Positions 13,664 to 23,761 of a DNA stretch of 64,000 nt are shown piece after piece; positions within the stretch are counted from its first letter, which is position 1, and each line of letters begins with the position of its first letter. Origin of the DNA: Dermanyssus gallinae (taxonomy: Eukaryota; Arthropoda; Arachnida; Mesostigmata; Dermanyssidae); the NCBI GenBank assembly GCA_003439945.1, contig QVRM01006583.1, positions 1 through 64,000 of the forward strand, in the 5' to 3' direction. The notes under the pieces were generated by a model. That model worked only from the letters and a program-made list of their open reading frames with translations, made no database searches and had not been told where the DNA came from. Both the position numbers and the translations under genes were made by a program.

Positions 13664-15400
13664 CATATATAGAGCCATTATTTATTTTTTGTTTTGCTTG
13701 CTTGGTGTCGCTCTTTCAGATAACGTTCATTATCAGCAGTCAATGATGCTTACGCAAGCGCTTGTGAACAAAGACATCCTGTTCTCCAGCTTGGTACGTT
13801 CAACTGTAGTGAATGCTGTTAATAGTGTTCTACCTCACTACGTGTAGTACGTCGCCAATCAATATACGCCTGCAAGACACACTGTAGGGAAATTAAGCTT
13901 AAGCAGTGTGGAGAGCTCAAAGTCAGTTACTGAACGTTCTGGAATGAGATTTGTGAGCGGCGACGGTATAAATCCATGGTTTTACTACGGTCGTCAGACG
14001 GCCGCTTGGTAGATCTCCCTGACGATAGTCTCTCCTTTATGTTGAAGAAAGAGGGCGGCTTAACATTGACTCTCTCACTGGAGACGATGAAGAACATCTT
14101 ACTAGAGACGATACTTAAAGCCAGAAATTTGACCAAAAACGTTGTTTTGCCACGAAAACTTTCCCTTCTATATATGCATATATTTCATGGGTTTGCTATA
14201 TTCCTGCTAGGTCTGCTCAAGAAAGATTATAATTAGTGCGGCTTACTCCAGTGGATCCACGATTTTATACAGCCGGTATGGGCATGACTGCTGGTGTTGC
14301 TAAGCGTACGCCTGACTTGCGGCAAACTGACAAAAACCGTACGAGGTAGGGTATATGACCTTATTTTTGAGACATTTCAAGAAACTGCGTGCAGATCAAA
14401 CGGTTAGACAGCTTGCAAGCTACTGAGCAGTGAAAGAAGAGAAAGAAAAGGCTAGAAGTTCGTAAAGCTCGACTTGTTACCTATATTTTGTATCGGCGTG
14501 ATTACGCTTTGCCTAGAGTACGCTGAGAACACCTGCATTGTTTTACGATCCATCGAACAACAATTTTGAATGTTCTGCAAAAATAATGGCCATCTTTATG
14601 AATTCGTTGCCACTCAATCGATATCGTATGTTTTGCCTCCCATTTCAACAAAAGTGACCCCGGGAAAGTTCCTATTGGGAGTTTACACCGTCTGACCAAC
14701 TTTCAAGTGGGCGCGTGAAGGTCCCCGCAGCGCGCGGAAGTCGCGCATGAGCGGACCGACGCCGGAAAGAGAGTCATAGTTACTCCCGCAGTTGGCCAAT
14801 ATTTTTGCAGTTGGGTCGCCTGTAGCGTCACTCGCGCAGTCACCAGGTAGAGACGAAAAGTGTCTGGCGAGGAAATTAGCTTTATGGTTTGACTTAACAT
14901 AGCGGAAACAAACATTGGATGCAAGTGATTTTTGATGATACATTGGATACAACAAATTTTCTATGCCTCTTTACAGACCTTAATTTGCCGCTCACTAAGA
15001 TTGGCTGACGCGGGTTTTTCCTTAGCTCTGTCTTTTAGTCGAGTCTTTTACTCGAGAGCATAAGGCGTGAGTGGCGTTTGGAATCGTAATAAAATGTATA
15101 TATTTTATAAGAGAGTGGCAGCAGTTACATCTTTGTCAATTAGATTTACGCAAATTTAGATGACATGTATAATAAAACTGAAAGCAGTACATTTTATTAA
15201 GGTGAGGAACAACCAGCCTAAAGTCAGTTTTCGTGTAGTCAAGTGGATCTTCGGCCGCCACTAAGGGCGTAAAGACTTTCTTTAAAACGTAAAACTCGAG
15301 AAGGACTCACTTTGTGATCAGATTCCGCGAGAGCAAGCTGGATCACTGGTGAGCCACAGGTCAAGAGGAGTGGAAGCTGCACTGATAGCGAGCTGCAAAG

Positions 15401-15452
<52 letters not shown>

Positions 15453-15661
15453 TTTTTGTCATTGCGCTATGACTAACGTATCTATTTATGTTGTTCTGCT
15501 TTGCGTTGCCCGCACAGACCTACCCCGACCAGAGACATCAGCTTTCCGGCGTGCGGGCTCATCTCTACAGGTCGATGGAGAACTTCTTTGATCAGTGTTT
15601 CAACTCCAACAACGCTGAAGAGATCGGCCTCATGACGGTTAAAGCCAGGGATCGTCGATAA
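523..15661 (+). CDS. DPP4: Dipeptidyl peptidase 4/FAP-like serine peptidase (S9B), 3' part, 12 exons
   Basis: Exons are 523-653, 2877-3083, 6068-6202, 6960-7106, 8407-8486, 9208-9530, 10520-10618, 10988-11063, 12417-12778, 13358-13495, 13720-13793 and 15518-15661. All introns are GT-AG and phases agree throughout, giving 637 codons plus TAA. The family removes N-terminal dipeptides with Pro or Ala at position 2, usually as a type II membrane or secreted dimer. What is seen: DWVYEEE (the substrate-binding Glu pair of the propeller), the propeller, then the alpha/beta-hydrolase domain with GWSYGG (Ser codon 12670-12672), LDDNVH (Asp codon split across intron 10) and His codon 15536-15538. The complete triad argues for an active enzyme rather than a DPP6/DPP10-type pseudoenzyme. 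The N-terminal tail, membrane anchor and first propeller blades are encoded upstream of the window. Odd points are a Ser/Gly insert in exon 6 and a C-terminal tail of about 19 residues after the usual family end. DPP4 and FAP orthology cannot be separated here. Confidence 0.93.
2877..3083 (+). CDS. DPP4: DPP4-like exon 2 (propeller)
   Basis: The acceptor is TTCTTAG before 2877 and the donor GTACGT starts at 3084. The frame encodes a propeller segment including NLRYPKPGRPIPSMELFVF, which aligns with the YPK..VPYPKAG..NPTVKFFV stretch of DPP4. Length is 69 codons, phase 0 at both ends. Intron 2 (3084-6067) holds a SINE-like repeat and an antisense truncated retrotransposon between TA tracts. 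Confidence 0.87.
3322..3570 (+). mobile_element. tRNA-derived SINE-like repeat
   Basis: The head has a B-box-like GGTTCGATCCCC (about 3383-3394) preceded by tRNA-like sequence beginning near GTGGCGGCGTGG. A body follows that resembles, when read in the same frame, the sequence at about 57790-57985 on the opposite strand (shared TTCTTT..CAATGCTC and GCTGCCAC..ACTGTTGG blocks). Two dispersed copies support a SINE. The 3' end and target duplication are not clear. Confidence 0.55.
4722..4751. repeat. (TA)n microsatellite flanking truncated retroelement
   Basis: Pure TA run at the 3' side of the antisense retroelement fragment at 4815-5176. A second TA run lies on its other side. Confidence 0.85.
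4815..5176 (-). pseudogene. 5'-truncated non-LTR retrotransposon ORF2 C-terminus
   Basis: On the minus strand the frame reads VYLLADTPLF, then WEDKMANIDPDIFDTGAMRD, HIVTRFAVYGFHH and a Cys/His cluster. This aligns residue by residue with the C-terminal about 115 residues of the intact element ORF at 27165-29945 (YVYLLADTPLL..NTGAMRN..HVVTRFAIHGFHH). It is a relative of the same family, cut at its 5' end as is typical of target-primed reverse transcription, and lies antisense in DPP4 intron 2. It ends with a stop at the family's usual end. TA tracts abut both sides. Confidence 0.85.
5177..5258. repeat. (TA)n microsatellite, about 82 bp
   Basis: Nearly pure TA directly at the 5' truncation point of the antisense retroelement fragment, in DPP4 intron 2. 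Confidence 0.9.
6068..6202 (+). CDS. DPP4: DPP4-like exon 3 (propeller)
   Basis: The frame reads YYVTIVSWVDENRLLVNFLL and on to YECTE, then donor GTACGT. It aligns with the DHYLCDVTW..RISLQWL segment of DPP4. Three overlapping AG sites (6062-6067) make the acceptor uncertain. Start 6068 keeps phase 0 with exon 2 and reproduces the family length exactly. Confidence 0.8.
6960..7106 (+). CDS. DPP4: DPP4-like exon 4 (propeller)
   Basis: The acceptor is GTTACAG before 6960 and the donor GTGAGT starts at 7107. The 49 codons include SHTGWVELTEDPVYDGDRQS, matching the STTGWVGRF..SEPHFTLDGNSF segment of DPP4. Phase 0 at both ends. Intron 4 (7107-8406) carries an antisense tRNA-derived SINE and a TA tract near 8019-8075. 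Confidence 0.86.
7470..7610 (-). mobile_element. tRNA-derived SINE, minus orientation
   Basis: It shares GCTTCATAGACGG, CCCCATAAATACAAAT, GCGCAC..GTGTCTCCTC and the following GCGAGG block with 16235-16360. Both are inverted relative to + and carry a tRNA-like promoter (degenerate here). It lies in DPP4 intron 4. Confidence 0.65.
8019..8075. repeat. (TA)n microsatellite
   Basis: TA run of about 55 bp in DPP4 intron 4. Comparable runs in this gene occur near 6582-6627 (intron 3), 8802-8839 and 9057-9110 (intron 5), 10455-10490 (intron 6), 13135-13168 (intron 9) and 15402-15443 (intron 11). Confidence 0.85.
8407..8486 (+). CDS. DPP4: DPP4-like exon 5 (propeller)
   Basis: The acceptor is TTCCAG and the donor GTAAGT. 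It encodes SGQRDYLTHGPFDIVSIKAY and on to NKY plus two bases of a Val codon completed in exon 6. It matches the FITKGTWEVIGIEAL region of DPP4. Confidence 0.84.
9208..9530 (+). CDS. DPP4: DPP4-like exon 6 (propeller Cys region with Ser/Gly insert)
   Basis: One base completes Val, then YFLSTREDAPGEQHLYRV, the CLTC pair, a Ser/Gly-rich stretch (about 9364-9410), and CLGPGIPSVTLVATRNNTV. Flanks match the LSCEL..LRCSGPGLPLYTL region of DPP4. The Ser/Gly run adds roughly 30 residues relative to vertebrate enzymes and coincides with an AGC trinucleotide repeat, so it probably grew by slippage. Donor GTGAGT starts at 9531; the exon ends in phase 1. Confidence 0.88.
10520..10618 (+). CDS. DPP4: DPP4-like exon 7 (end of propeller)
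   Basis: The acceptor is ATTTCAG and the donor GTGAGT at 10619. It encodes VEVMDTNERLRELVENRAMP and on to PLTDKY, matching LRVLEDNSALDKMLQNVQMP of DPP4. Phase 1 at its end. Confidence 0.85.
10988..11063 (+). CDS. DPP4: DPP4-like exon 8 (entry to hydrolase domain)
   Basis: A short exon too small for a long ORF. Acceptor ACGTAG, donor GTAAGC. It encodes AAVRLLLPPGLRDEEIIKYP and MVVDV, matching the [20 protein letters not shown] segment of DPP4. Phases fit both neighbours. Intron 8 (11064-12416) contains a possible SINE near 11150-11330 and purine-rich unassigned DNA. Confidence 0.84.
11145..11335 (+). mobile_element. Possible SINE-like repeat
   Basis: In DPP4 intron 8, CACTAGCGCAGTGGGG precedes GTGTGGGACTCAACCCC, which resembles a tRNA-type A box and B box at normal spacing. 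No second copy was seen in the window, so the call rests on promoter-like spacing only. Confidence 0.3.
12417..12778 (+). CDS. DPP4: DPP4-like exon 9 (nucleophile Ser)
   Basis: One base completes Val, then YSGPGSMAVQERFSVGWGHY through the DVRGSSRQG strand and the nucleophile elbow GWSYGGY (Ser codon 12670-12672), to ISIAPVTNWLYY. This is the core of the hydrolase domain and the best-conserved part of the gene. Donor GTACGT at 12779; the last base G is shared with exon 10. Confidence 0.92.
13358..13495 (+). CDS. DPP4: DPP4-like exon 10
   Basis: The acceptor is GTTACAG and the donor GTATGA. It encodes DAVYAERYMQLPTGNSNLGG and on to FFLIHGTLD plus the first base of the catalytic Asp codon. It matches DSVYTERYMGLP..YLLIHGTAD of DPP4. 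Intron 10 is only 224 bp. Confidence 0.9.
13720..13793 (+). CDS. DPP4: DPP4-like exon 11 (catalytic Asp completed)
   Basis: The acceptor is CTTTCAG and the donor GTACGT. The first two bases complete the catalytic Asp codon begun at 13495, followed by NVHYQQSMMLTQALVNKDIL. It matches DNVHFQQSAQISKALVD of DPP4. It ends in phase 0. Intron 11 (13794-15517) has a TA tract near 15402-15443 followed by a T run. Confidence 0.9.
15518..15661 (+). CDS. DPP4: DPP4-like terminal exon (catalytic His)
   Basis: The acceptor is CGCACAG before 15518. The frame encodes TYPDQRHQLSGVRAHLYRSM and ENFFDQCF with catalytic His codon 15536-15538, then about 19 residues rich in Asn and charge, and TAA at 15659-15661. 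The family normally ends close to the FFDQCF-equivalent position, so the tail is extra. Confidence 0.9.
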   Translation, partial: TYPDQRHQLSGVRAHLYRSMENFFDQCFNSNNAEEIGLMTVKARDRR

Positions 15662-16230
15662 GCGGACGATGATGTCGCGCCAACATCAGCTGACAACATC
15701 ATTACCACCAATACCATTACCACCAACACCACCATTACCATCACCACCAACGAAGCACGCCGCAGCGCGCTCGTCGTCGGCCAGCCGAACTTCGAGGGAC
15801 TGTATACCGGCCGGCGGCGGCGTCTGTTGTTCGAAGCTGCACGATACGCCCCGCACGCCGACTCAATATCGCCGCTTAATGCGACCGCTTCACGCTTCCT
15901 ACCTCACGACGACTCGCAAACGAGTCGCACGCTGAAGGCGGCTCATTAGAGGCGAACTTACTCTCCGCCCGCCCACTGGTAGAACCACCGCGCGTGCGCG
16001 AGCGCACGACCACCCGCAGCAAAACAAAGACGACGATTCGAGTCGACGAAGAACCGCCAGCGACCTGCTATTGCTGCCACCGCCGCCCCCGCTGCCGCCG
16101 CCATTATATTATTGACACCAGCACTATATCAATCACTGACTAGATATTAGGAAATCGATTACGATCTACAGCCAACAGCACCACGACAAACTACCACTAC
16201 TACCAAGATTTAACGTCTACGGAACTGTTT
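15662..16230 (+). other. Probable DPP4-like 3' UTR
   Basis: Directly after the stop the DNA is GC-rich and full of ACC/CAC trinucleotide runs (about 15700-15750), unlike the AT-rich introns. No other gene is visible. A clear AATAAA signal was not found in this stretch, so the transcript end is unknown. Confidence 0.4.
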
Positions 16231-16234
16231 TTCA

Positions 16235-16360
16235 CATTGCTTCATAGACGGGCCCCCATAAATACAAATGTGGGGCAACGGTGGGGCTCGAACCCGCGCA
16301 CTTATGTGTCTCCTCCGGTTGCGAGGCGCAGACTTAAGCCACCACGCCACCGGGCTCGAC
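16235..16360 (-). mobile_element. tRNA-derived SINE, minus orientation
   Basis: On the minus strand the head reads GGTGGCGTGGTGGCTTAAG (A-box-like) and GCGGGTTCGAGCCCC (B box), then a body ending TTTATGGGGGCCCGTCTATG. The same body occurs at 7470-7610. The tRNA-like part does not fold as a clean tRNA, so it is not called a tRNA gene. Confidence 0.7.
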
Positions 16361-16384
16361 ACTACTACTACTATTACTAGATCT

Positions 16385-16620
16385 TTGCTGTCAGCATCCC
16401 TCAACAGCAACAACAACAATAGCAACAGCAACAACAGCAACAACAATAACGTTGAAAAATAACGGCAACTATAGAAACGACAACAACGACAACATCGCCA
16501 TCAACAAGAACAACAACAGCAAGATCGTCATCATCACCATCAACAAGAAAACACAACAACAACAACAACAGCCTCAACATGAACAACAACAACAACAGCC
16601 TCAACAACGAGCCTCCGATG
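16385..16620. repeat. CAA/AAC trinucleotide-rich low-complexity DNA
   Basis: Long interrupted AAC/CAA runs downstream of the DPP4-like gene. Both strands show long frames here only because the repeat lacks stops; no conserved domain is seen. Confidence 0.8.
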
Positions 16621-17539
16621 GCCCGGACAAGGCAAACTCGGTTGCCAGGACAAGACGGTTCCGGTGGCCAGGACGAAAGACCTTCAAAACGAGTTAGTCA
16701 CGATGAATGCTGTATGAAGGCGCATACCGTTTGTACGGGGCGGGCCGGTAGGGGAGGGGAGGGAAAAAAAGGAGAGGGGAGGGGGGGAGGCACAACCGAC
16801 TGTCGCAGTCTATTGCAGTCTAGCTACAAACTTTCCAGCGTGGCATATGGAGATAGATGGAGAGATGGATAGGTATGGAGAGATAGAGATTGTGCGACGG
16901 AATGCGACGGAATGACATTTGGCTGCATACCTCGTTTAGAACTCATCATGCCCGCCCAGGCCACACTGAGGTGACAAATTCACACTGCACCATACTGGAC
17001 ATGCATACGTGCATGCATGGATGCATGCCAGCATTGAGTTGAGAAGTAAGCGATTATACCAACGCATCATATCAGTTCAAACTGCGACGAGATCGGGGAG
17101 ATCATCTCTAGGCAAATTAGGCAGCAAGCAGGTTGCAGGAATCGATCGAACTTCTTTGACTGGCTCTGGGTGGACTTGGGGCGTTTGGGTGCTTGGCGGC
17201 GATAGCGTCCGAAATCAGCTCGGATCAGCATCGATTGAAGGAAAACTGCAAATTGTACAACAATTCGTAAGCAATTCGTGTCAGACGACAACGACTCGGC
17301 GGCAACGGCGGTGGTGGTATCGGCAACGACCACGACGACAATAACGTTAAGATACGGGCATGTTTGGGCCGGCTCACCGTACGGGTACAAATGGTCAAGA
17401 ACCAAACTCCTTTCAAGGCCAGATGAGTCGGAGTCGGATAGCAAAATATTTGCTGCTGTTGTTGCTGCTGCTGCTGCTGCTACTTACTGTGAATTGAGAA
17501 ATTGACGTAACGTGACGGCTTGCTTTATTGCCTGGTGTC

Positions 17540-17760
17540 TGTTCTTGTGCTGAGAGAGAGAGAGAGAGATGACGTCTGCGGAAAAAGGCAGTTTCATTCA
17601 TGACTGTCGTAAAACAGTAAAAAGGACTCCACCGGAACTGTACGTCGTCAGAGAGTGGAGAGAGAGGAAGAGGGGAGAGCAAGAGAAAGATAGAGTCTCA
17701 GAGAAAGAAAGAAAGAGGGAGATATAGAGAGAGGGAGAGAGACAGAGGGGGTCATGTCGG
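17540..17760. repeat. GA-rich polypurine stretch
   Basis: (GA)n near 17550-17568, then a purine-rich strand to about 17755. No gene seen. Confidence 0.8.
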
Positions 17761-18053
17761 CGGCGTGAAAACAACGTTAGAATCGAGGGTAGCTTGGCAA
17801 ACAACTCTGCCACAATCGACAGTTCGGCAACTGTCACTCGAAATGAGCGGAGACATTCAACGAGTTAGTTCATCGTTACGGCGTTGTGACAGACGCTTGT
17901 TGTGAGGGCGGCGTGGGTAGAACGCCACAGCATACAAATATCCCAATCTCGAGTGCAAAACAAACAATTTGAAAACTGTACTACATTAAGTATCTCGCAG
18001 CTTGAGCAGTATCGTAGGAGAACGTTCCAAGCAGAGAGTTTGCAACAAAATAC

Positions 18054-18054
<1 letters not shown>

Positions 18055-18140
<86 letters not shown>
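18055..18140. repeat. (TA)n microsatellite, 86 bp
   Basis: Pure TA run. Others in the adjoining intergenic stretch are near 18898-18948, 19540-19592, 19925-19955 and 21190-21221. The stretch 17.8-22.2 kb otherwise shows no recognisable gene. Confidence 0.9.
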
Positions 18141-18141
<1 letters not shown>

Positions 18142-18894
18142 GCACTTTCCGATTTTGCAATAATCATTTATTGTATAACTTGCTAGAAGTTCGAAAGTGG
18201 TTACTTCGTCCCGGTGTCCTTGTTACTAGAGACTCACGGTAGATCCTTTTCTAGCTTAGTCTAAGAAATATTGTACATGTATACACTCTCCAATAATAGC
18301 TATATACAGATATACTAAAGATAAAATCGACTGGATTTTGATAGCTATGCTGGCGCGCCACGACATGGTTAGGACGTAATCATAGTTGGTGCTAAATATA
18401 CTAGACTTATATATCTATATATATTAATGCAAGAAAGTGCCGGCCCAAACATACAGATGATCAACATGTGCAATTGTAAATCATTAGCGAATGACGCTGC
18501 AGTGCACAAATCATAAGGCGTCCAATATGACTAAAACCAATGACACCAGCGACAGAAGCAAACGCCAGTTATGCAGAAGAGAGCACTTTAAATATCGTAT
18601 CATCTCATTAGCTTAAGTAATTAGACTTCTCACGCATTAACATCAGTACACATATATACAAATATATATATATATATATATATAGCTCTGCCAATAGAAA
18701 ACTTATACAGAACATTCAACTCTCTCACATTTTTAAATACGCAGATTAACTTCCAGAGTCGTTTGAAGATCGAATCAGTAGTCGCACAATTAAAGATGCC
18801 TCGTATGCCGCTTAGCATGCTTTATATATACATATTGGTGAAGGCCATAATAGAAACGGAGGTGAAACGGTGTGAAGAAGAAATGGCACTCTAA

Positions 18895-18953
<59 letters not shown>

Positions 18954-19537
18954 TTTATTAGCATAGCGTGTCGACAAGGCCAGCTGCCACTCGATGCCCA
19001 GTATTCCACTATGCCTAACCTGCTCGATCAGCTTACGTCAATGGCACACTCACCGATTCATGATTGGCTACTAAATCATGTGTGTGGCAGGCGCTAGAAA
19101 TCGAAACAGAAAACATAACTTACGCTACCGTTTCAAGGGTTCGCAGAGAACCACGACTCGTATGACAGGTAGTGCGGCCGAACAGAATAGCACAGCGAGA
19201 CATCAGTCAGCATGGCGGCGCACTCGAGAGAGCAAAAAATAGAAATAAAGAAAGAAAGATAGGAATGACTAACTGCACGTCAAACAACCGAACAACCGGC
19301 CATAGAAGTCTGATGTAGTTTCTGGTAAGCGAGGCAATGCTCGCGGGCAAAATTGCGTTGCGGGCTTGAAGCAATAGAAGTCTAATTTTTAGAAGGGGTA
19401 CATTTTTTTGCCACGTTTTTTGTCGTTAGTTCATATTGATTTGATTTTGGGTCAAAGTTGGGTAGCCTTGCGAGCATTGATTGTTGTGATCAACCAAACA
19501 AACAAACGATTCGTCGCAATAAGAAGTAAGCCCATGT

Positions 19538-19596
<59 letters not shown>

Positions 19597-19923
19597 CAAC
19601 GAATACTTACATACGTATGGGCATTCTTTGTGGTCTAAGATAGCATGCGGCAATGCGAGAATGGCAGAACGAAAGTAAAAAGACGCGATAGATCTAGGGA
19701 ATGTGCGACGGGCTCATAACTATCGTGACGTTGTTATTGATGATAAAACTAATGTTGATTGTTACTCATGGGGCGGTAGCGACATTTCTGCAGTGGATAA
19801 CAATAAACATCAGTTGCTGCACTTTAAGCCTGCGATCGTCTACTCGTCCAGGTCATCATCATCATCATAACTATAGAATAAGAAAATTACTAAGTTAACT
19901 GTTCATTGACAATTTGATTGGAA

Positions 19924-19955
<32 letters not shown>

Positions 19956-21188
19956 CGCTAGAAACTTCAGAACGAGTGAGGTCCGCCAGTTTACAGAGAT
20001 AGTTCGAACGTTTTGTGGCGGCCAGGCACTCATTACTAATCGCCCATCGATGCAGATGATTTGTGCAAACGACTTTGTCTTTGACCACCGCCCCATGTAT
20101 CTATCGATCAATCATTGTATGGAAGCGTGGATGAGAGATTCGTTTTGTTCGATTGTTTAATGCCGAATCGATCGAACTGTCGGAAGCGCAAATGTATCAT
20201 CACATTGTAGAACATTCTATTGTACAGACATTGCTTGGCACTTGTTACATGATGACCGAAGATTACAAAACTCGTGGCACTGAATGAAAAGGTTTATTGT
20301 TCTTATTATTCGTCTTATTATTATTAGTAGTAGTAGTAGTATTAGCAAACGACGGTGAGCGTGGGAGTTCACACCGCGTTTAGGCTGTTAACAGGATGCT
20401 ATGCGTGTGCAGGTTCGTCATTGGTGTTTGTTTTTCGTTGCTGTTGTTGTTGTTGCTGTTGTTGTTGATGTTGGATAATATCACGTCCATAGTAGCAGTC
20501 ACTTTACGAAAGTAAAACTATTGACATACCTCGTTTTTAATGTGTTCGAGAGCAACTAATTACCGCTTTGGACGACGCCAAGCGACGCCTTCGTTGACGA
20601 TACTTAGCGTGTGCGTGCAATGCAATGGAATCTGCGGTGCAATTGAAACCCTGACGAACAGATACGCTTGTGTTGGTGTAGAGCACAACGTGTTGTAAAC
20701 GGACGATTGGTAAACGAAAACGTTTAATGAACAAACGAAACGTCGACAACGACGACGACGACAACAACTACGAATTCCGCCACTCAGCTGTTGACCGCAA
20801 CTACTTAAAAGTAATCGCACGGAGTGAATCGCTACACTATCATTTCGATTACGGATTCGCATCATGCTATTTCTAACTACGACTACTTGTCATTGTCGCC
20901 AGTTGTCCAAGGTTTTTGTCATCTGCGTTCGCAGACTTCACTCGTAAGCCATGGGGCGTCGTGAAACCAGTGACGGCCTAACTATGATCGCTGATTATAG
21001 CTGCTATCAGCTGCTACTAGGAGCCCGAAGGTCGGAGGTCGTCCGCCACGCTCGGCTGGTACTATCCGAGGTTTGAAGTCAAGGAAGTCTTGTATCGGGC
21101 CCAGTTGTATTGGGCCTGCTTTTTAGTGAACGGCAGGCACACATTTCATCCGTGTTCGCATGTATATACATACATCGATGCGTACGCA

Positions 21189-21225
<37 letters not shown>

Positions 21226-21759
21226 GAGTAAACACGGGTCAGCAAATGCCGTTTATAATATGCGCGCGTATGCCCAATCAAACGCAAAAAAATCAACACT
21301 AGCAACAACAACAACAGTGCCACGACATCGCTCTCATAGTGCCCTATGGAATGCGCATCCAAACGCTACATTAGTCACTCCCATATTCAACTTATATATA
21401 TATATATGTAATCTTTACGAATATGCATAGGTGAGTTGCCCAAGTGGTCATCTAGCTTACACGAATTGAAATTACGCGAGCTAACCAGACATGGCAACAA
21501 TACGTACGCCATAACCACGCCAATGGTACTGCTGACTGATCATTAGATCGCGGTGAGAGGTCACAGTTGTGGTGACGAGTGAAGAAGTTAGTGAAGTTCA
21601 CAACGACAACGCTGCTGTTGTTAACGGTGTTATTTGCGCGTTTTCCCCCAGATCAGCTAGTTGGTTAGTGTTTGCTTGTCGAGGTCCTCTGGTGCTCGCA
21701 TGCTTAGCGAGGTGGGAGCCACCGTTCAAGTCGAGAAGAAGAATCGGAAAAGAAGAAGA

Positions 21760-21878
<119 letters not shown>

Positions 21879-22191
21879 AGAGCGCCTCCATCTTAGCTCT
21901 CGATTCGCTATTCTCGACCACACTACTCGCTGTATTGTGCTCTGTCGCTGGGTTGGACAGACTGTCGTCGATTGGTCGAGGTGAGCTTGCAACAACTGTA
22001 GATTACACGAGTGCTCAGTGAAGGGGGACACATTTTTCCGTAAGTCTAGCGTGTAGTTAGTTAGCTAATTAGCTAGTAAGTTAGACACGATGATGCTTAT
22101 CATCCAATCGATCGTTTAGATCCAATCTTCTGAGCGGAATAAATCTAAGCACCAAATCAAGTTTCCTTACAACCGTTTGTCTTTATTTTAA

Positions 22192-22245
<54 letters not shown>

Positions 22246-22929
22246 AACATGTATGCAAACATTTGCTTTTATGTATATGCATGTATATAAAAAAATGCTG
22301 TACATATATTTTTTATTTAATGTACTCTAATAAATGTGTGACACAGCCGCAAAGAACCTCCAGCCTGGGCGGTGATAATTTGGCCAATAGAGTACTTAAT
22401 ACCGCAGCTGAATTTCTCTATTCAATTTCCAATGACAAGTTTTGCGTGCCCAAGAGAGACTCGTTTGCGCCACGCGTATACGTGTTCGTGAGCCAACAGA
22501 GCATCTAGCCAAAGGCCTACGGTACCACACATCCTCATATTATTATAAATTATTGGGTATTTCTCAAAACCAAATCCTCCTACTTCATGACCCTCTCAGC
22601 CTCGCGCGAGGCTTCATCAATGAAGTTTGAAAGTAAAGCCTAAAAGATCATCTCTGCAAACAGTATTAAATGCATTGCTAATCTAGCTTAAACATTACTG
22701 TAGGCAGCGCCATTCGTTGCGAAGTCTGCTTGATGGTACCCAATTACCTTAGACATTGTACTACTATTGTCTCAGAAGCAGATATTGCGACAATTCGGTA
22801 GAAGACGGAGAGCATGCAATGGGTTTCATGGAACTATCTTTTTTTCGTGCAAGCATTAGGCAAGGGTATTGACTCTGTTCAGTAAACCGTTTCAATAAGA
22901 TGGTGCTACAAGCTTAGCGGGCAGCGAGA

Positions 22930-23080
22930 CAGTTGAGCTTTTAAAGATGACATGTCCCAGATGGGTGATCTCGCGTACCAGGGGCATTATTGGCCTTCAA
23001 GCTCTGGCGATTTAACGCTCCTAGACTATTTTCTCTTGGGAGTTTTTGAAGTAAAGGGTGCGCTAACAATCCCTCGACCA
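22930..23080 (+). pseudogene. Tc1/mariner-superfamily transposase fragment
   Basis: Reads WVISRTRGII in one frame, then YWPSSSGDLTLLDYFLLGVF in another. This matches the catalytic-end motif of mariner-type transposases (WPPRS.DLTPLDFFLWG..K). The frame change and the missing rest of the protein mark it as a decayed fragment. The third catalytic Asp (LDYF) is still present. Confidence 0.65.
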
Positions 23081-23159
23081 TCATCAAACTAAAGACTAAC
23101 ACTTGAGCGTGCAATGATGTAATCTATCCTCATCCGCGCCCAGATTCCAGTTTTTTCTT

Positions 23160-23340
23160 GGTTTGTTTTAATTAGACAGTCGGATTCAACAACACAATGT
23201 CATAAATACTTTTACTGTCAACCTGACTAGATCAACCTTTAGAGCCATCCCTTCTCCCAAAGTTACAGAACTATTTTGCCGACTTCCCTTACCTAGATTA
23301 ATCTAGACACTAAAGGCTACGCACCTTGGAGACACTGCTG
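23160..23340 (-). rRNA. 28S rRNA pseudogene fragment, antisense
   Basis: Read on the minus strand it contains, in the correct order, three highly conserved 28S blocks: GTCTCCAAGGTG, AGGTAAGGGAAGTCGGCAA with a diverged GTAACTTTGGGAGAAGGGAT and GGCTCTAAAG, and GAATCCGACTGTCTAATT followed by AAAACAAA. The variable region between the second and third blocks is far shorter than in a working 28S gene, and similarity stops on both sides. It is therefore a rearranged, non-functional piece of rDNA. It is recognised from memory of 28S sequence, not by alignment software. Confidence 0.85.
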
Positions 23341-23600
23341 CCCTTCGCAGCGGTGGGGAACCTCTGCTTCGGAGTGGGCCGAGCCACCCTTGGGGGGGGG
23401 GGGGAGTATATTCCGGGGTGTAACGCGGAATCTAATTATCGGGTAGTGTGGTACCTCCATGCCGAATCTCGATAGGGGGGAGGGTGAGGGAGCCGCTGGC
23501 CTGTCTATTCGAACTGGTGGGCACTCCCGCAAGAGGTCCGCGCGTAACTACGCGGGCGGCGGGAGTGTAAGTATCTCTCACTTTTGCTAGCCTGAGCAGA
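23341..23600. other. GC-rich unassigned stretch with G13 run
   Basis: Abuts the rDNA fragment and is unusually GC-rich for this block. It has a G13 homopolymer at 23392-23404 and a CGCGCGTAACTACGCGGGCGG segment. I do not recognise it. An untranslated region of a mobile element is one option. Confidence 0.3.
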
Positions 23601-23761
23601 TGGCTGCCGATTACACGATTGCAGAAAAAAAAACAGAACCAGGTTCTTGCATAGTAAAAAAAAAGATTAACGAGACAGTGTGCACAGCAAGGAACTGATT
23701 GACACAGTCCAACTAAAAATTTCCGAGGATTTTTCTATCTCGATCAGCAACCTTGTACGTG

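Noticed and set aside
14690..14955. Minus frame with YVKSNHKANFLARHFSSLPG, faintly like the NADALSRLP end of Gypsy RNase H
   Set aside because: Single weak resemblance in an intron with no RT or integrase nearby; not enough to call a remnant.
16235..16360. Functional tRNA gene
   Set aside because: A and B boxes are present but the arms do not pair as a cloverleaf, and a second copy with the same non-tRNA body marks it as a SINE.
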